In this document: one piece after another, positions 17,543-27,833 of the stretch | Layout of the letters: every line of letters begins with the position of its first letter | Numbering within the stretch: the stretch's first letter is position 1 | DNA from: Paraburkholderia elongata | Lineage (GTDB): Bacteria; Pseudomonadota; Gammaproteobacteria; Burkholderiales; Burkholderiaceae | Length of the DNA: 64,000 nucleotides | Assembly: GCF_013177735.1 (NCBI RefSeq) | Contig: NZ_WOEZ01000040.1 | Location: 104,463 to 168,462 of the forward strand | Direction: 5' to 3' | The notes under the pieces: model-generated | What the model saw: only the letters and a program-made list of their open reading frames with translations | Databases searched by the model: none | Told to the model about the DNA's origin: nothing | Position numbers and translations under genes: made by a program

Positions 17543-18547
17543 ATGCACACACCCTCAACCGACTCCCCTACGCCAGCCGTCGCTTCCGCGGGCCTCGGCG
17601 CGCGCGCCGCACGCATCTGGGACCTGATCAACAAATCCGGCATCGTGATGGTGTTCGTCATCCTGTTCGCGGTTTTGTCGTTCACCGTGCCGGATTTCCT
17701 AAGCTCGCGAAACATCCAGGGCCTGCTACTCTCCGTCACGCTGATTGGTTCGATATCCGTAACAATGATGTTCGTGCTCGCGCTGGGCGAGGTGGACTTG
17801 TCGGTGGCGTCGATCGTCGCGTTCGCGGGCGTGGTTGCGTCCACCTTGATCACCGCGACGCATAGCGTGATGCTTGGCATCGCCGCCGGCGTGCTCGCGG
17901 GTGGCGCGGTCGGATTGGTCAACGGCGTGCTGGTCGCGCGCTACAAGATAAATTCGCTGATCGTCACGCTCGCGATGATGGAAGTCGTGCGCGGCCTCGC
18001 CTACATCACCTCGAACGGCGACGCGGTGATGATTTCGGAGGAGCGTTTCTTCGACCTCGGCGGCGGCGCGTTCCTCGGTATTTCCTATCCGATCTGGAGC
18101 AACATCGTCGGTTTCGTACTGTTCGGTTTTCTGCTGAAGAAAACCGTGTTCGGCAAGAACGTGCTGGCCGTCGGCGGCAATAGCGAGGCCGCTTTGCTCG
18201 CGGGCTTGCCGGTCACCCGAATCAAGATCACAGTGTTCGTATTGCAGGGCCTCGTAACGGGCTTTGCAGGCGTGATGCTGGCGTCGCGCATGAGTCTCGG
18301 CGACCCGAAAACGTCGGTCGGTCTCGAACTCGGCGTGATCTCCGCATGCGTGCTCGGCGGCGTCTCGCTGACGGGCGGCGTCGCGACGATTTCCGGTGTG
18401 CTGGTCGGTGTACTGATCATGGGCTCGGTGCAGGACGCAATGAGCCTGATGAATGTGCCGACCTTCTACCAATACCTGATTCGCGGCGGGATTCTGCTGC
18501 TTGCGGTGCTGTTCGATCAGTACCGCCGCAGCAAACGCGTGCACTGA
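17543..18547 (+). CDS. araH: L-arabinose ABC transporter permease
   Basis: A 334-aa inner-membrane permease of the CUT2/RbsC-AraH class with about 8-10 hydrophobic segments. It contains the conserved 'LALGEVDLSVASIVAFAGVV' and the coupling-helix region 'GGNSEAALLAGLPVTRIK'. It forms the channel for the AraFG system. It follows araG by 75 bp, and the dehydratase gene starts 58 bp after it, so all are probably one transcript. Confidence 0.93.
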   Translation: MHTPSTDSPTPAVASAGLGARAARIWDLINKSGIVMVFVILFAVLSFTVPDFLSSRNIQGLLLSVTLIGSISVTMMFVLALGEVDLSVASIVAFAGVVASTLITATHSVMLGIAAGVLAGGAVGLVNGVLVARYKINSLIVTLAMMEVVRGLAYITSNGDAVMISEERFFDLGGGAFLGISYPIWSNIVGFVLFGFLLKKTVFGKNVLAVGGNSEAALLAGLPVTRIKITVFVLQGLVTGFAGVMLASRMSLGDPKTSVGLELGVISACVLGGVSLTGGVATISGVLVGVLIMGSVQDAMSLMNVPTFYQYLIRGGILLLAVLFDQYRRSKRVH

Positions 18548-18605
18548 TGCTGACGCGCGCCCCGGGCTAGGCGCCCCCTCTACATGCTTGCCAACAGGAG
18601 ATTTC

Positions 18606-20339
18606 ATGGCTGATTCGAACCAGACTAAAAAGCCGCTGCGCAGCCAGGCGTGGTTTGGCCTTAAAGATCGCGACGGTTTTCTGCATCGCTCGTGGATGAA
18701 AAACCAGGGCATTCCACACGACGAATTCGACGGACGTCCAGTGATCGGCATCTGCAATACGTGGTCCGAACTGACGCCGTGCAACGCACATTTTCGCGAG
18801 CTTGCTGAATACGTTAAAAAAGGCGTGCACGAAGCGGGCGGCTTGCCGCTCGAATTTCCGGTGATGTCGCTCGGCGAGACCAATTTGAGGCCTACGGCGA
18901 TGCTGTTTCGCAACCTCGCCTCGATGGACGTCGAGGAGTCGATTCGCGGCAATCCGATGGACGGCGTGATTCTGCTGGTCGGCTGCGATAAGACTACGCC
19001 CGCACTGCTGATGGGCGCGGCGTCATGCAATCTGCCGGCACTGGCTGTGTCGGGCGGCCCGATGCTCAACGGACGGTTCCGTGGCAAGAACATCGGCTCC
19101 GGAACGGGTGTCTGGCAGATGTCCGAGGAAGTGCGCGCCGGTACGATGACGCAGGAAGAATTCACCGAAGCCGAGTCGTGCATGAACCGCTCGCGCGGCC
19201 ACTGCATGACGATGGGCACGGCGTCGACGATGGCCTCGATGGTCGAGTCGCTCGGCATGGGCTTGCCGCACAACGCGGCGATTCCTGCGGTCGATGCACG
19301 CCGGCAAGTGCTCGCGCATCTGGCGGGCCGGCGCATCGTCGATATGGTCCGCGAGGATCTGACGATGGACAAGATCCTCACGCGCGAGGCGTTCGAAAAC
19401 GCGATCCGCACCAATGCGGCGATTGGCGGCTCGACTAATGCGGTCGTGCATCTGATCGCGCTGGCCAAGCGCATTGGCGTGGAGCTTTCGCTGGAAGACT
19501 GGGAGCTCGGCTCGAACGTGCCGTGCCTGGTGAATCTGCAACCGTCAGGCGAATACCTGATGGAAGACTTTTACTACGCGGGCGGCTTGCCCGCAGTGCT
19601 CAAGCAACTCGGCGAACAAGGCTTGCTGCATCGCGAAGCGCTGACGGTGAACGGCAAGACGATCTGGGACAACGTGCGCAATGCGCCGAATCACGATCAG
19701 AAGGTCATCACGACGTTCGCCGAGCCGTTCAAGCCGAAGGCCGGCATTGCGGTGCTCAAGGGCAACCTGGCGCCGAACGGCGCCGTGATCAAGCCGTCGG
19801 CAGCGACGCCGCAGCTGCTGAAGCATCGCGGCCGCGCGGTGGTATTCGAGAACATCGAGGAATTGCACGCGAAGATCGACGACGAATCGCTCGACATCGA
19901 CGAGCACTGCATCATGGTGCTCAAGGGTGCGGGGCCGAAGGGTTATCCGGGCTTTGCGGAAGTGGGCAACATGCCGCTGCCGAAGAAGGTGCTGCAAAAA
20001 GGCATCACGGACATGGTGCGTATTTCCGATGGCCGCATGAGCGGCACGGCGTATGGCTCGGTGGTGTTGCACGTGTCGCCTGAAGCGGCCGCAGGCGGGC
20101 CGCTCGCGTTCGTGCAAACCGGCGACATGATCGAACTTGATGTCGAAGCGCGCCGCCTGCATCTGGACGTTACCGACGAAGAACTCGCGCGTCGCCGCGC
20201 CGCGTGGCAGCCGCCTGCACCACCCACGCGCGGTTACTACAAGCTCTACGTCGAACACGTGCTGCAAGCGGACCAGGGCGCGGATCTGGACTTCCTTGTT
20301 GGATCGAGCGGCGCGCCCGTGCCGCGCGACTCGCATTGA
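18606..20339 (+). CDS. IlvD/Edd family dehydratase, probable L-arabinonate dehydratase
   Basis: A 577-aa iron-sulfur dehydratase. Cluster ligands are visible in 'IGICNTWSELTPCNAH' and 'LVGCDKTTPALLMGAAS', and the segment 'SRGHCMTMGTASTMASMVE' is typical of the sugar-acid branch. Together with the arabinose importer it is best read as L-arabinonate dehydratase of the non-phosphorylating pathway (EC 4.2.1.25), but D-xylonate and related acids cannot be excluded. ATG 18606 has AGGAG upstream. The other pathway enzymes are not in this window. A strong terminator follows. Confidence 0.88.
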   Translation: MADSNQTKKPLRSQAWFGLKDRDGFLHRSWMKNQGIPHDEFDGRPVIGICNTWSELTPCNAHFRELAEYVKKGVHEAGGLPLEFPVMSLGETNLRPTAMLFRNLASMDVEESIRGNPMDGVILLVGCDKTTPALLMGAASCNLPALAVSGGPMLNGRFRGKNIGSGTGVWQMSEEVRAGTMTQEEFTEAESCMNRSRGHCMTMGTASTMASMVESLGMGLPHNAAIPAVDARRQVLAHLAGRRIVDMVREDLTMDKILTREAFENAIRTNAAIGGSTNAVVHLIALAKRIGVELSLEDWELGSNVPCLVNLQPSGEYLMEDFYYAGGLPAVLKQLGEQGLLHREALTVNGKTIWDNVRNAPNHDQKVITTFAEPFKPKAGIAVLKGNLAPNGAVIKPSAATPQLLKHRGRAVVFENIEELHAKIDDESLDIDEHCIMVLKGAGPKGYPGFAEVGNMPLPKKVLQKGITDMVRISDGRMSGTAYGSVVLHVSPEAAAGGPLAFVQTGDMIELDVEARRLHLDVTDEELARRRAAWQPPAPPTRGYYKLYVEHVLQADQGADLDFLVGSSGAPVPRDSH

Positions 20340-20392
20340 TCGCCGTTTGAACGGCTGGACGTTTCTCCCTGCGCTTTGCGAGAAGGCGTATT

Positions 20393-20428
20393 GCCGATGC
20401 GGACCGAAAGTCCGCATCGGCTTTTTTT
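20393..20428 (+). terminator. arabinose operon terminator
   Basis: A perfect 12-bp stem (GCCGATGCGGAC 20393-20404 with 20410-20421), a CGAAA loop and seven T. It closes the araFGH-dehydratase transcript. Confidence 0.9.
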
Positions 20429-20462
20429 ATCGGCTTCACGTCATGGAAAAAGCGAGCGGAAA

Positions 20463-20497
20463 TAAAAACGGCCGGGCGCGTCACGCCCAGCCGTTTT
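20463..20497 (-). terminator. terminator of the secreted-protein gene
   Basis: The arms AAAACGGC (20465-20472) and GCCGTTTT (20490-20497) frame an inner GGGCG/CGCCC stem. On the minus strand the hairpin ends in a T run. It faces the leftward gene 20603-20941. Confidence 0.7.
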
Positions 20498-20602
20498 ATA
20501 ACTCGCAGGTTCCCAGCCCCTCGCTTTTAAAGTCAGAGGGGTTACAGCGTAAATGAAAACACCGTCAAACCCCGGCGTTTCGCCGGAGCGTTGGCGTTCA
20601 GC

Positions 20603-20941
20603 TTATTGTTTGATGAATCGATCGTTTGCCCAGAGGCCTTGCGTATCGCTATTGGCGGCATTCACGAATTCGACATCGTGGCCGACTACGCGCACCACGC
20701 GGAAACTCGAGTTCTCCGGCGCGGAAACGCACTGATATCCCGAGAAGAATTCCTGCATCTTTTGCTGTTCACCGGCTCGCGCATGCTGATCGGCGGCGTC
20801 GAGTTTATCCTTCGACAGGCAACCATAAGCGTTGGCCTTGAACTGGATGGTTTGCTGCGGCTTGACCATGACGTCTTGCGCCTGGACAGAAGCGGCAGCC
20901 AATCCCGCAATGGCGAAAACAACGGCGATTCGCATTTTCAT
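20603..20941 (-). CDS. small secreted protein of unknown function
   Basis: A 112-aa protein. The first ~22 residues, 'MKMRIAVVFAIAGLAAASVQA', are a Sec signal peptide with a likely AxA cleavage site. The mature part of about 90 residues has two cysteines ('YGCLSKDKLDAADQHARAGEQ' and 'GYQCVSAPE') that could form a disulfide. GGAGGAAAAT stands directly before the ATG. I do not recognise a named family. It is convergent with the arabinose operon. Confidence 0.75.
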   Translation of the reverse strand: MKMRIAVVFAIAGLAAASVQAQDVMVKPQQTIQFKANAYGCLSKDKLDAADQHARAGEQQKMQEFFSGYQCVSAPENSSFRVVRVVGHDVEFVNAANSDTQGLWANDRFIKQ

Positions 20942-21393
20942 ATTTTCCTCCGGTGCGGGTGAATACTCAGGTTAGCTATGTATTTAACTTTAACGTCGAA
21001 CCCGCACCTTGCACTTTAGGAGAACGCGAGAGAACGACAAGCACATCTTGTGTGCGGTCGCAACAGCGGCGAATTGTCGCACCACCTGTCGCACCCGCTT
21101 AAACCTTGAGCAGCAGCTTAAACAGGGCGGATTGAAACGGATAACTAAAAGACGGGCAGGGCGCGCCGCTTTAACCAGTAAAGCTTTGCGGTGCGTATAC
21201 GCGTAAACGAGGGGCACCAATTAAGTGAATTAATACAATTAGCGGGTGTATTTGGTGCATTGCACACAAAGTCATTCAACCGACTAATCAAAAATCACGA
21301 AATAACGGTGTGTTTGCAGAAGATAAATGATGCCAGCTGTGCCAGATGTGCCAGGTGACGCAGCGTGGCACACCTGGGCGACGTAGGTTGAGG
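20942..21393. other. intergenic region without a recognisable gene
   Basis: A gap of 452 bp. The left edge must hold the promoter of the secreted-protein gene. The stretch 21200-21300 is clearly AT-rich compared with the surroundings. Short frames in it lack ribosome sites and codon bias. I see no RNA hairpin worth naming. Confidence 0.5.
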
Positions 21394-21948
21394 TCACTCG
21401 CCGCGCTGATTGCCCTTGAAGAACTCGGACTGGAACATGCACATGCGCAACGCATTGTGATAGCGGCCATTACCGAAAAACTCCTCGATCAGCTCGGCCT
21501 CGTGCCGGAAACCGCACTTTTCATAGATGTGGATGGCAGCGGTATTCGACTTGTCGACGATCAGGTAGACCTTGCGCAGGTTCAGGACCGAAAACGCGTA
21601 GTTGATCGCGAGCTGCGTGGCGACGGTGGCGTAGCCGCGGCCTTGCGCATCCGGTGCGATGATGATCTGGAACTCGCCGCGCCGGTGGATATAGTCCAGC
21701 TCGATCAACTCGACGACGCCCACGGTCTGGCCGGCATTGTCGATCGCCACAAAGCGGCGCTCGCGCAGATCGTGCACGTGCTGGTCGTACAACTGGGTCA
21801 GTTCGGAGAACGTTTCATACGGCTCTTCGAACCAGTAACGCATGATCTTTGCGTTGTTGTTCACTTCGTGGACGAAGCGCAGATCGGTGCGCTCGAGCGG
21901 ACGCAGGGTCAGTTCGCTGCTGCGTTCGCTGTTGTGTTCGATATTCAT
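21394..21948 (-). CDS. speG: spermidine N-acetyltransferase (GNAT family)
   Basis: A 184-aa acetyl-CoA-dependent transferase close to SpeG in length (186 in E. coli). '[38 protein letters not shown]' and the polyamine-site region '[31 protein letters not shown]' (with the acetyl-CoA loop QGRGYA) match SpeG. It detoxifies excess spermidine or spermine. The ATG at 21948 has GGGGGAA upstream. It is a single-gene unit. Confidence 0.88.
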   Translation of the reverse strand: MNIEHNSERSSELTLRPLERTDLRFVHEVNNNAKIMRYWFEEPYETFSELTQLYDQHVHDLRERRFVAIDNAGQTVGVVELIELDYIHRRGEFQIIIAPDAQGRGYATVATQLAINYAFSVLNLRKVYLIVDKSNTAAIHIYEKCGFRHEAELIEEFFGNGRYHNALRMCMFQSEFFKGNQRGE

Positions 21949-22224
21949 TGGATTCCCCCAAAAATTATTGGTTTGAGTGCGCAAGCTCAGTGTGAGAGCC
22001 GGGGCTCGCGTTTCCTATTAGTCCGGGCTCAGCGCGAGGAGTTCTTGCAATACCTGACGCCGGCGCAGGGCGTTCTTGCAAAGCGTTAGGGGCCGCGCGG
22101 GTTCGGCAAGGGTGGGGCGTCGCGTTGTCGCAGGCCGCTTATCGCAAATTTGTGAGGGGCTCGGCACTGTGTGGGCACATGCGGTGCTCTACAATGAATT
22201 CATGCTCTTGCGATGGAGGCTACC

Positions 22225-22404
22225 GTGATCGAGCACTTGATACTAGGCGCCTTTCTGGTCATCCCGCTTCTTATCGTCGCGTTTCTTTTCTCTGACGAAT
22301 TGTGGCAAGAACATCGGCATCTGCATGAGATGGATTCCTTGCCCGCGAAACCCCGTCGTATCGACTGGCGACATCCACTGCGCCGCTCGCGGCATCGGGT
22401 TTGA
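22225..22404 (+). CDS. small membrane-anchored protein of unknown function
   Basis: A 59-aa protein starting at GTG 22225, chosen because GGAGG lies 5 bp upstream; an ATG at 22213 would place that site inside the gene. The N-terminal ~22 residues 'IEHLILGAFLVIPLLIVAFLF' form a membrane helix. The remainder is charged and basic, presumably cytoplasmic. No family is recognised. It converges with the HIT gene, whose terminator lies between them. Confidence 0.6.
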   Translation: MIEHLILGAFLVIPLLIVAFLFSDELWQEHRHLHEMDSLPAKPRRIDWRHPLRRSRHRV

Positions 22405-22499
22405 GTAGGCGTGGGTCAATCGCGTGGATCGTCGCGCTGCAAACGTTGCTGCGAGGCGAGGGCAGTTCGCGAATTGGATCTGCAAAAAAACCCGCAAAT

Positions 22500-22526
22500 A
22501 AAAAAGCCTGCCGTTTCGGGCAGGCT
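22500..22526 (-). terminator. terminator of the HIT-family gene
   Basis: Stem AGCCTGCC (22505-22512) with GGCAGGCT (22519-22526). On the minus strand it is followed by a T run; A/T runs on both sides allow use by the convergent gene as well. Confidence 0.8.
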
Positions 22527-22673
22527 AAAAAGAGATCCACACTCAATGCCTTGCGGGTACAAGGCAGACGCCAGTCTAGCCGTACAGCGCGTACGGCTGG
22601 TTTCACCGGCCTTTACACATATTACGGGGCGTGACTAGTGGCGCCACGCCCGGTATCCGCAGTGTCCGCAGTG

Positions 22674-23099
22674 TCAGTAAGCGCGCCAATGATCGCGAAT
22701 GCGCTTGGCCAGCGCTTCGAGCGTGGCCGCATCGGCGACTTCGCGCGCATGCATGCGCAGCGGCTGTCCTTCCCAGCGCGGGATCACGTGAAAATGCACG
22801 TGCGGCACCGTTTGTCCCGCCGCAGCGCCGTTGAACTGTCCGATGAACACACCGTCGGGGCGCAAGGCCGCGCGAACGGCGATGGCGAGCTTCTGCGCCA
22901 TGCGCATGCAGGCCACCGTGGATTCGTCCGACAAATCGAAAATCTCAACCGCCGCTTCCTTCGGCACGACCAGCATGTGACCGTCGGCTTGCGGCATCAG
23001 GTCCATGAAGGCCAGCGCGGCGTCGCTTTCCGCCACTTTGATGCAGGGTAGTTCGCCGCGCAGAATCTTCGCGAAGGGATTGCTGTCGTCGTAGTTCAT
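22674..23099 (-). CDS. HIT family nucleotide-binding protein
   Basis: A 141-aa histidine-triad hydrolase. The motif HVHFHVI (His-x-His-x-His) gives the catalytic triad, and the N-terminal 'NPFAKILRGELPCIKVAESD' matches the HinT/HIT class. Such proteins hydrolyse nucleoside phosphoramidates or dinucleoside polyphosphates. The ATG at 23099 has AGAGGA upstream. It is an isolated leftward gene. Confidence 0.9.
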   Translation of the reverse strand: MNYDDSNPFAKILRGELPCIKVAESDAALAFMDLMPQADGHMLVVPKEAAVEIFDLSDESTVACMRMAQKLAIAVRAALRPDGVFIGQFNGAAAGQTVPHVHFHVIPRWEGQPLRMHAREVADAATLEALAKRIRDHWRAY

Positions 23100-23242
23100 C
23101 ACGCGTCCTCTAGGTTGCCGTACGGTGCAAGGTGGAGATGCTGTCGGCGATATTGTCCACTACCTCTGTTACAACGCACAGTTACAACGCGCGCGCTGCG
23201 CGTTTGATCGCTTGCGGCGGCTTCGTAACGCCTGATATTCGC

Positions 23243-23770
23243 CTAGCGCCAATCGGTTGAAATGTCGTCGGGATCGACCAGCGTCAGTCCCGACGACGGC
23301 AGCGGCAGAGCCGTTTTGTAACGCACCTGCTTGAGCGCAAAGCTCGAACGGATGTTGGAGATGCCTGGAATTTTCGTCAGATGATCGACGATGAAGCGCT
23401 CCAGCGTCTGCATATCCGGCATCACCACGCGCAGCAAATAGTCGGCGTCGCCCGTCATCAGATAGCACTCCATCACTTCGGGGCGCTCCGAAATCGCCTG
23501 CTCGAAGCGAGTCAGCGCATCTTCCACCTGCTTTTCCAGACTCACCTGAATGAACACGTTGATGCGCAACCCGAGCGGCTCCGGATTCAGCAGCGTGACC
23601 TGCTGCTTGAACAGGCCGAGCTTTTCGAGCGCGCGCACGCGGTTGAAACAGGGCGTGGGCGACAGATTCACCGCGCGGGCCAGATCCGCATTGGTGATGC
23701 GCGCGTTCTGCTGCAACTGGCTCAGGATGCCGATGTCGATGCGGTCGAGTCGTCTGGGTGGCGTGGCCAT
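23243..23770 (-). CDS. Lrp/AsnC family regulator (mdeR-like)
   Basis: A 175-aa regulator. The N-terminal HTH is '[43 protein letters not shown]', followed by a RAM effector domain with '[22 protein letters not shown]'. Such proteins sense amino acids. It is divergent from an E1-type 2-oxoacid dehydrogenase gene; in Pseudomonas putida the Lrp-type MdeR is likewise divergent from methionine-degradation genes including the E1-like mdeB. The start at 23770 matches the family length. Confidence 0.88.
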   Translation of the reverse strand: MATPPRRLDRIDIGILSQLQQNARITNADLARAVNLSPTPCFNRVRALEKLGLFKQQVTLLNPEPLGLRINVFIQVSLEKQVEDALTRFEQAISERPEVMECYLMTGDADYLLRVVMPDMQTLERFIVDHLTKIPGISNIRSSFALKQVRYKTALPLPSSGLTLVDPDDISTDWR

Positions 23771-23922
23771 AGATGAAATATTCCGTGACAGGGGCGAAAT
23801 TCGGAATAAATAGCCTATCGCAGCGCGGGATCGCAAGCAAATGAGAGCCTCATTTTGCGAGCACGTGGTTACCATTGACTCACTCGATCTTGAACCGAAC
23901 GCGTCGATGCGGGAGTAGTGCC

Positions 23923-26673
23923 ATGACGGATTTGTCCAGCGGTAGTGAGCAGTTGCGCTCTGTGAACGCGCAGCGTGGCGAAAGCGCGGAGCAGGCGGAC
24001 ACCGACCCGCAGGAAACCGCAGAATGGCTGGAGGCGCTCGATGCGGTAGTCGCGCATGTCGGCCGTGATCGCGCGCAGTTTCTGTTCGACAAGCTCGCGG
24101 GGCATGCGCTGTCGCTGGGTGTGGAATCGGCGCGGACCAACGTCACGCCATATCAGAACACGATCCCGGTCGAGCAACAGCCGCGCTATCCAGGCAATCT
24201 CGAACTCGAAGAACGCCTGGCCGGCGCGCTCCGCTGGAATGCGCTGGCGATGGTGGTGCGCGCGAACCAGGCGTACGGCGAACTCGGCGGCCATATCGCG
24301 AGCTATGCGTCGGCGGCGGATCTGTTCGAAGTCGGCTTCAATCACTTCTTTCGCGCCGCGGCGCCGGGCGGAGAGGAGGGCACGGGCGACCTCGTGTACT
24401 TCCAGCCGCATTCGTCGCCAGGTGTGTACGCGCGGGCTTACCTCGAAGGCTTTCTCTCGGAACAGCATCTGCAGCACTACCGTCGTGAGATCGGCGGGCC
24501 GGGGCTGTGCTCGTATCCGCATCCGTGGTTGATGCCGGACTTCTGGCAATTCCCCACCGGCTCGATGGGCATCGGCCCGATCAACGCGATTTATCAAGCA
24601 CGCTTCATGCGCTATCTCGCCAACCGCGGCCTCGCGCAGACCGATGGCCGCAAGGTGTGGGGTTTCTTCGGCGACGGCGAGATGGACGAGCCGGAGTCGA
24701 CCGGTGCGCTGTCTTTGGCTGCGCGCGAGGGACTCGATAACCTCGTGTTCGTGATCAATTGCAACCTGCAGCGGCTGGACGGGCCGGTTCGCAGCAATGG
24801 CCGCATCATCGACGAACTCGAAGCGCATTTCATCGGGGCCGGCTGGAACGTGATCAAGGTGGTGTGGGGCTCGGATTGGGACGCGCTGTTCTCACGCGAC
24901 CGCACCGGCGCGTTGCTGCGCGCGTTCGCACACACGGTCGACGGCCAGTTCCAGACCTTCTCGGCCAACGACGGCGCGTACAACCGCGAGCGTTTCTTCG
25001 GCCAGAACCCGGAGCTTGCCTCGCTCGCCGCGCAGTTGAGCGACGACGACATCGACCGTCTGCGCCGTGGCGGTCACGACGTGCGCAAGCTGCATGCAGC
25101 GTATGCGAAGGCGCTCGCGCATCGCGGCCAGCCGACGGTGATTCTTGCGAAGACGATGAAGGGCTTCGGCATGGGCACCTCCGGCCAGGGCCGCATGACC
25201 ACACATCAGCAAAAGAAACTCGGCTTCGACGACCTCAAGGCGTTTCGCGACCGCTTCCGCCTGCCGCTCACGGATGAGGACGTCGAACAGGTGAAGATTT
25301 ACAAGCCAGCGGACGACAGCCCGGAGATGCAATACCTGCATGCTCGCCGGGCTGCCTTGGGAGGCTATCTGCCCAGAAGGCGGAGAGTGGCATCGACGGG
25401 GCTGATCGTCCCGCCGATGTCCTCCTGGGGGCAATTCGCGCTGGACTCGAATGGCCGCGAAATGTCCACGACGATGGCGCTCGTGCGCATGCTGACCGCG
25501 CTGCTCAAGGACAGTGAAGTGGGGCCGCGTGTCGTGCCGATCGTTGCCGATGAAGCGCGCACCTTCGGCATGGCGAACATGTTCCGTCAGGTCGGCATCT
25601 ATTCGCCGCTCGGGCAGTTGTATGAGCCGGAAGACCTCGGCTCGATGCTGTATTACCGCGAGGACACCAAAGGGCAGATTCTCGAAGAGGGGATTTCGGA
25701 AGCAGGCGCGGTGTCGTCGTGGATTGCGGCAGCGACCTCGTACAGCGTGCATAACCTGCCGATGCTGCCGTTCTACATCTACTACTCGATGTTCGGCTTC
25801 CAGCGGATCGGCGATTTGATCTGGGCGGCTGCGGATCAGCGCGCGAGAGGTTTTCTGATCGGCGCGACGTCGGGCAAGACGACGCTCGGCGGAGAAGGGC
25901 TGCAGCATCAGGACGGCACGAGTCATCTGGCCGCATCGACGATTCCGAACTGCCGCGCGTACGATCCTGCGTTCGCCTATGAGGTTGCCGCGATCGTCGA
26001 CGAGGGCATGCGCGAGATGGTTGACGAACAGCGCGACGTGTTCTATTACGTCACGGTGATGAACGAGAACTACGCGCAGCCTTCGGTGCCGGGTGGAGAA
26101 TTGAAGACGCTGCGTGAGGGCATTCTTAAGGGTATCTATCCGCTTGGCGGGGAAGCGCAGGCGGCACCTTCAGCAGTTTCAGCGCAGGTGCAGTTGCTCG
26201 GCGCGGGCGCGATCCTCGGTGAAGTCATCGCCGCGCAGCAATTGCTCAAGGACGACTGGCAAATCGAGGCCGCGGTGTGGAGCGTGACCAGCTTCACCGA
26301 GTTGCAGCGTGACGGGATGACGTCGGAGAGAAAGGAACGTCTTGGCGAGGCGACAGATGCACCGTACGTCACGAAAGCGCTCGCAGCATCGCGCGGCCCG
26401 ATCATCGCCGCGACCGACTACGTCCGCGCGGTGCCCGAATTGATCCGCGCCTACGTGCCGCGCCGCTATGTGACGCTCGGCACTGACGGCTTCGGTCGCA
26501 GCGACACGCGCCAGGCGCTGCGCGAGTTCTTCGAAGTGGACCGCAAAGCGATTGTGATCGCGGCATTGAAGGCGCTGGTGGACGAGGGTGCTATCGATGC
26601 AAACGTGCTCGCCCAAGCGCGTAGCAAGTATCGCGGCGATGCACCCGTAGGCGCAGCTTCGTGGCAATGCTGA
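23923..26673 (+). CDS. mdeB: homodimeric 2-oxoacid dehydrogenase E1 component (AceE-like, possibly MdeB)
   Basis: A 916-aa thiamine-diphosphate enzyme of the AceE type (E. coli AceE is 887 aa). The ThDP motif starts '[17 protein letters not shown]' and ends '[11 protein letters not shown]'. The N-terminal '[14 protein letters not shown]' and C-terminal '[16 protein letters not shown]' are typical. No E2 or E3 gene adjoins, unlike the housekeeping aceEF operon. Together with the divergent Lrp gene this suggests the specialised MdeB type, acting on 2-oxobutyrate from methionine or threonine breakdown. The start at 23923 has GGGAG upstream. Its stop abuts the wspR stop base to base. Confidence 0.85.
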   Translation: MTDLSSGSEQLRSVNAQRGESAEQADTDPQETAEWLEALDAVVAHVGRDRAQFLFDKLAGHALSLGVESARTNVTPYQNTIPVEQQPRYPGNLELEERLAGALRWNALAMVVRANQAYGELGGHIASYASAADLFEVGFNHFFRAAAPGGEEGTGDLVYFQPHSSPGVYARAYLEGFLSEQHLQHYRREIGGPGLCSYPHPWLMPDFWQFPTGSMGIGPINAIYQARFMRYLANRGLAQTDGRKVWGFFGDGEMDEPESTGALSLAAREGLDNLVFVINCNLQRLDGPVRSNGRIIDELEAHFIGAGWNVIKVVWGSDWDALFSRDRTGALLRAFAHTVDGQFQTFSANDGAYNRERFFGQNPELASLAAQLSDDDIDRLRRGGHDVRKLHAAYAKALAHRGQPTVILAKTMKGFGMGTSGQGRMTTHQQKKLGFDDLKAFRDRFRLPLTDEDVEQVKIYKPADDSPEMQYLHARRAALGGYLPRRRRVASTGLIVPPMSSWGQFALDSNGREMSTTMALVRMLTALLKDSEVGPRVVPIVADEARTFGMANMFRQVGIYSPLGQLYEPEDLGSMLYYREDTKGQILEEGISEAGAVSSWIAAATSYSVHNLPMLPFYIYYSMFGFQRIGDLIWAAADQRARGFLIGATSGKTTLGGEGLQHQDGTSHLAASTIPNCRAYDPAFAYEVAAIVDEGMREMVDEQRDVFYYVTVMNENYAQPSVPGGELKTLREGILKGIYPLGGEAQAAPSAVSAQVQLLGAGAILGEVIAAQQLLKDDWQIEAAVWSVTSFTELQRDGMTSERKERLGEATDAPYVTKALAASRGPIIAATDYVRAVPELIRAYVPRRYVTLGTDGFGRSDTRQALREFFEVDRKAIVIAALKALVDEGAIDANVLAQARSKYRGDAPVGAASWQC

Positions 26674-27783
26674 TCAGCCGCTCACCGCCACCTGATTCTT
26701 CCCATCCCGCTTCGCCCGATACAGTCCGACATCGGCGGCTTCGATCAGCGTCGTCACCGGTTCGGTTGCGGACGGCACGATCATCGCCGCGCCGATGCTG
26801 ATCGTCACGACACCGCTCGCCGAACCTGCATGCGGAATGGCGAGCCCTTCGATTGCAATGCGGATCTTTTCAGCGAGCAAGCGCAGTCCACCCGACGACG
26901 CGCCCGGCAATACCACCGCAAACTCTTCACCGCCGAACCGTGCCGCGAGATCGGGCGAGCGTCCTAGGCACGACTCGATGGTGTGCGCGACGCGTTTCAG
27001 CACTTCGTCGCCGGCGACGTGTCCATAGGTGTCGTTGTAGGCCTTGAAGTTATCCACATCGATCATTAGAAAGCCGAGGCCGGTCTTATCACGTGTGCCG
27101 CGACGCCATTCGGCGGCCAGGTACTGATCGAGGTAACGGCGATTCGATAAACCCGTCAAACCGTCCGAATGCGTGAGCCGCTGCAGTTCCAGATTGGTCG
27201 CGAGCAACTGCTGTTGCGACTGGCGCAGGGCCTGATAGGCCTCGTCGCGCTGCAGCAGGTTCAGATACGAGCGCGAGTGATAGCGAATCCGCGCGATCAG
27301 CTCGATGCGATCCGGCAGCTTCACGAGGTAGTCGTTGGCGCCCGCAGCGAAGGCCGCGCTCTTCACCAGCGGCTCTTCCTTGGTCGACAGCACGATGATC
27401 GGAATATCGCGCGTTGCTGGATTCTGCCGGTATTGCCGCACGAGGGTGAGGCCATCGGTCCCCGGCATGACGAGGTCTTGCAGGATCACCGTCGCGCGGG
27501 TTTCCTCCGCGCAGCGCACCGCCTCTTCAGGCGACGCGCAATAGTGAAAGTCGACGCTCCCTTCGCCGCCCAGCGCCTGGCGGATCGCCTCGGCGATGAT
27601 CGCCTGATCGTCGACCAGCAGCACCATGATCGGGCACTCGGCCGCGGGCGGATTGCCGAGGATGCGCGCCAACGCGTCGTCGATGGCGCTGTTGGGCGCG
27701 TCCTCCGCGTACGCCTGCGCGTTCGCGTCGTGTTCTGCGAGGTCCGGCGCGGCGGCGTCCTGAAGCGGTTTGGAAGTGTCCAT
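26674..27783 (-). CDS. wspR: response regulator / diguanylate cyclase WspR
   Basis: A 369-aa protein. The receiver domain (about residues 50-175) has the acceptor Asp in 'VILQDLVMPGTDG'. A coiled linker leads to a GGDEF domain with an active GGEEF ('ARFGGEEFAVVLPG') and an inhibitory RxxD site (RSPD) five residues before it. Phosphorylation by WspE stimulates cyclic di-GMP synthesis and biofilm formation. The ATG at 27783 is used; a TTG three codons earlier is possible. It is the last gene of the wsp operon. Confidence 0.93.
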   Translation of the reverse strand: MDTSKPLQDAAAPDLAEHDANAQAYAEDAPNSAIDDALARILGNPPAAECPIMVLLVDDQAIIAEAIRQALGGEGSVDFHYCASPEEAVRCAEETRATVILQDLVMPGTDGLTLVRQYRQNPATRDIPIIVLSTKEEPLVKSAAFAAGANDYLVKLPDRIELIARIRYHSRSYLNLLQRDEAYQALRQSQQQLLATNLELQRLTHSDGLTGLSNRRYLDQYLAAEWRRGTRDKTGLGFLMIDVDNFKAYNDTYGHVAGDEVLKRVAHTIESCLGRSPDLAARFGGEEFAVVLPGASSGGLRLLAEKIRIAIEGLAIPHAGSASGVVTISIGAAMIVPSATEPVTTLIEAADVGLYRAKRDGKNQVAVSG

Positions 27784-27833
27784 GTTGGTCAACCAGAATG
27801 AATGTCAATGAATCGTAGCGGGCTAAAGTGCGG

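Noticed and set aside
20990..21220. A 76-codon minus-strand frame between the secreted-protein gene and speG
   Set aside because: Basic, low-complexity translation without ribosome site or homology.
27050..27058. Perfect TTATCCACA inside wspR
   Set aside because: Encodes conserved residues (VDN) of the GGDEF domain and stands alone; a chance DnaA-box match.
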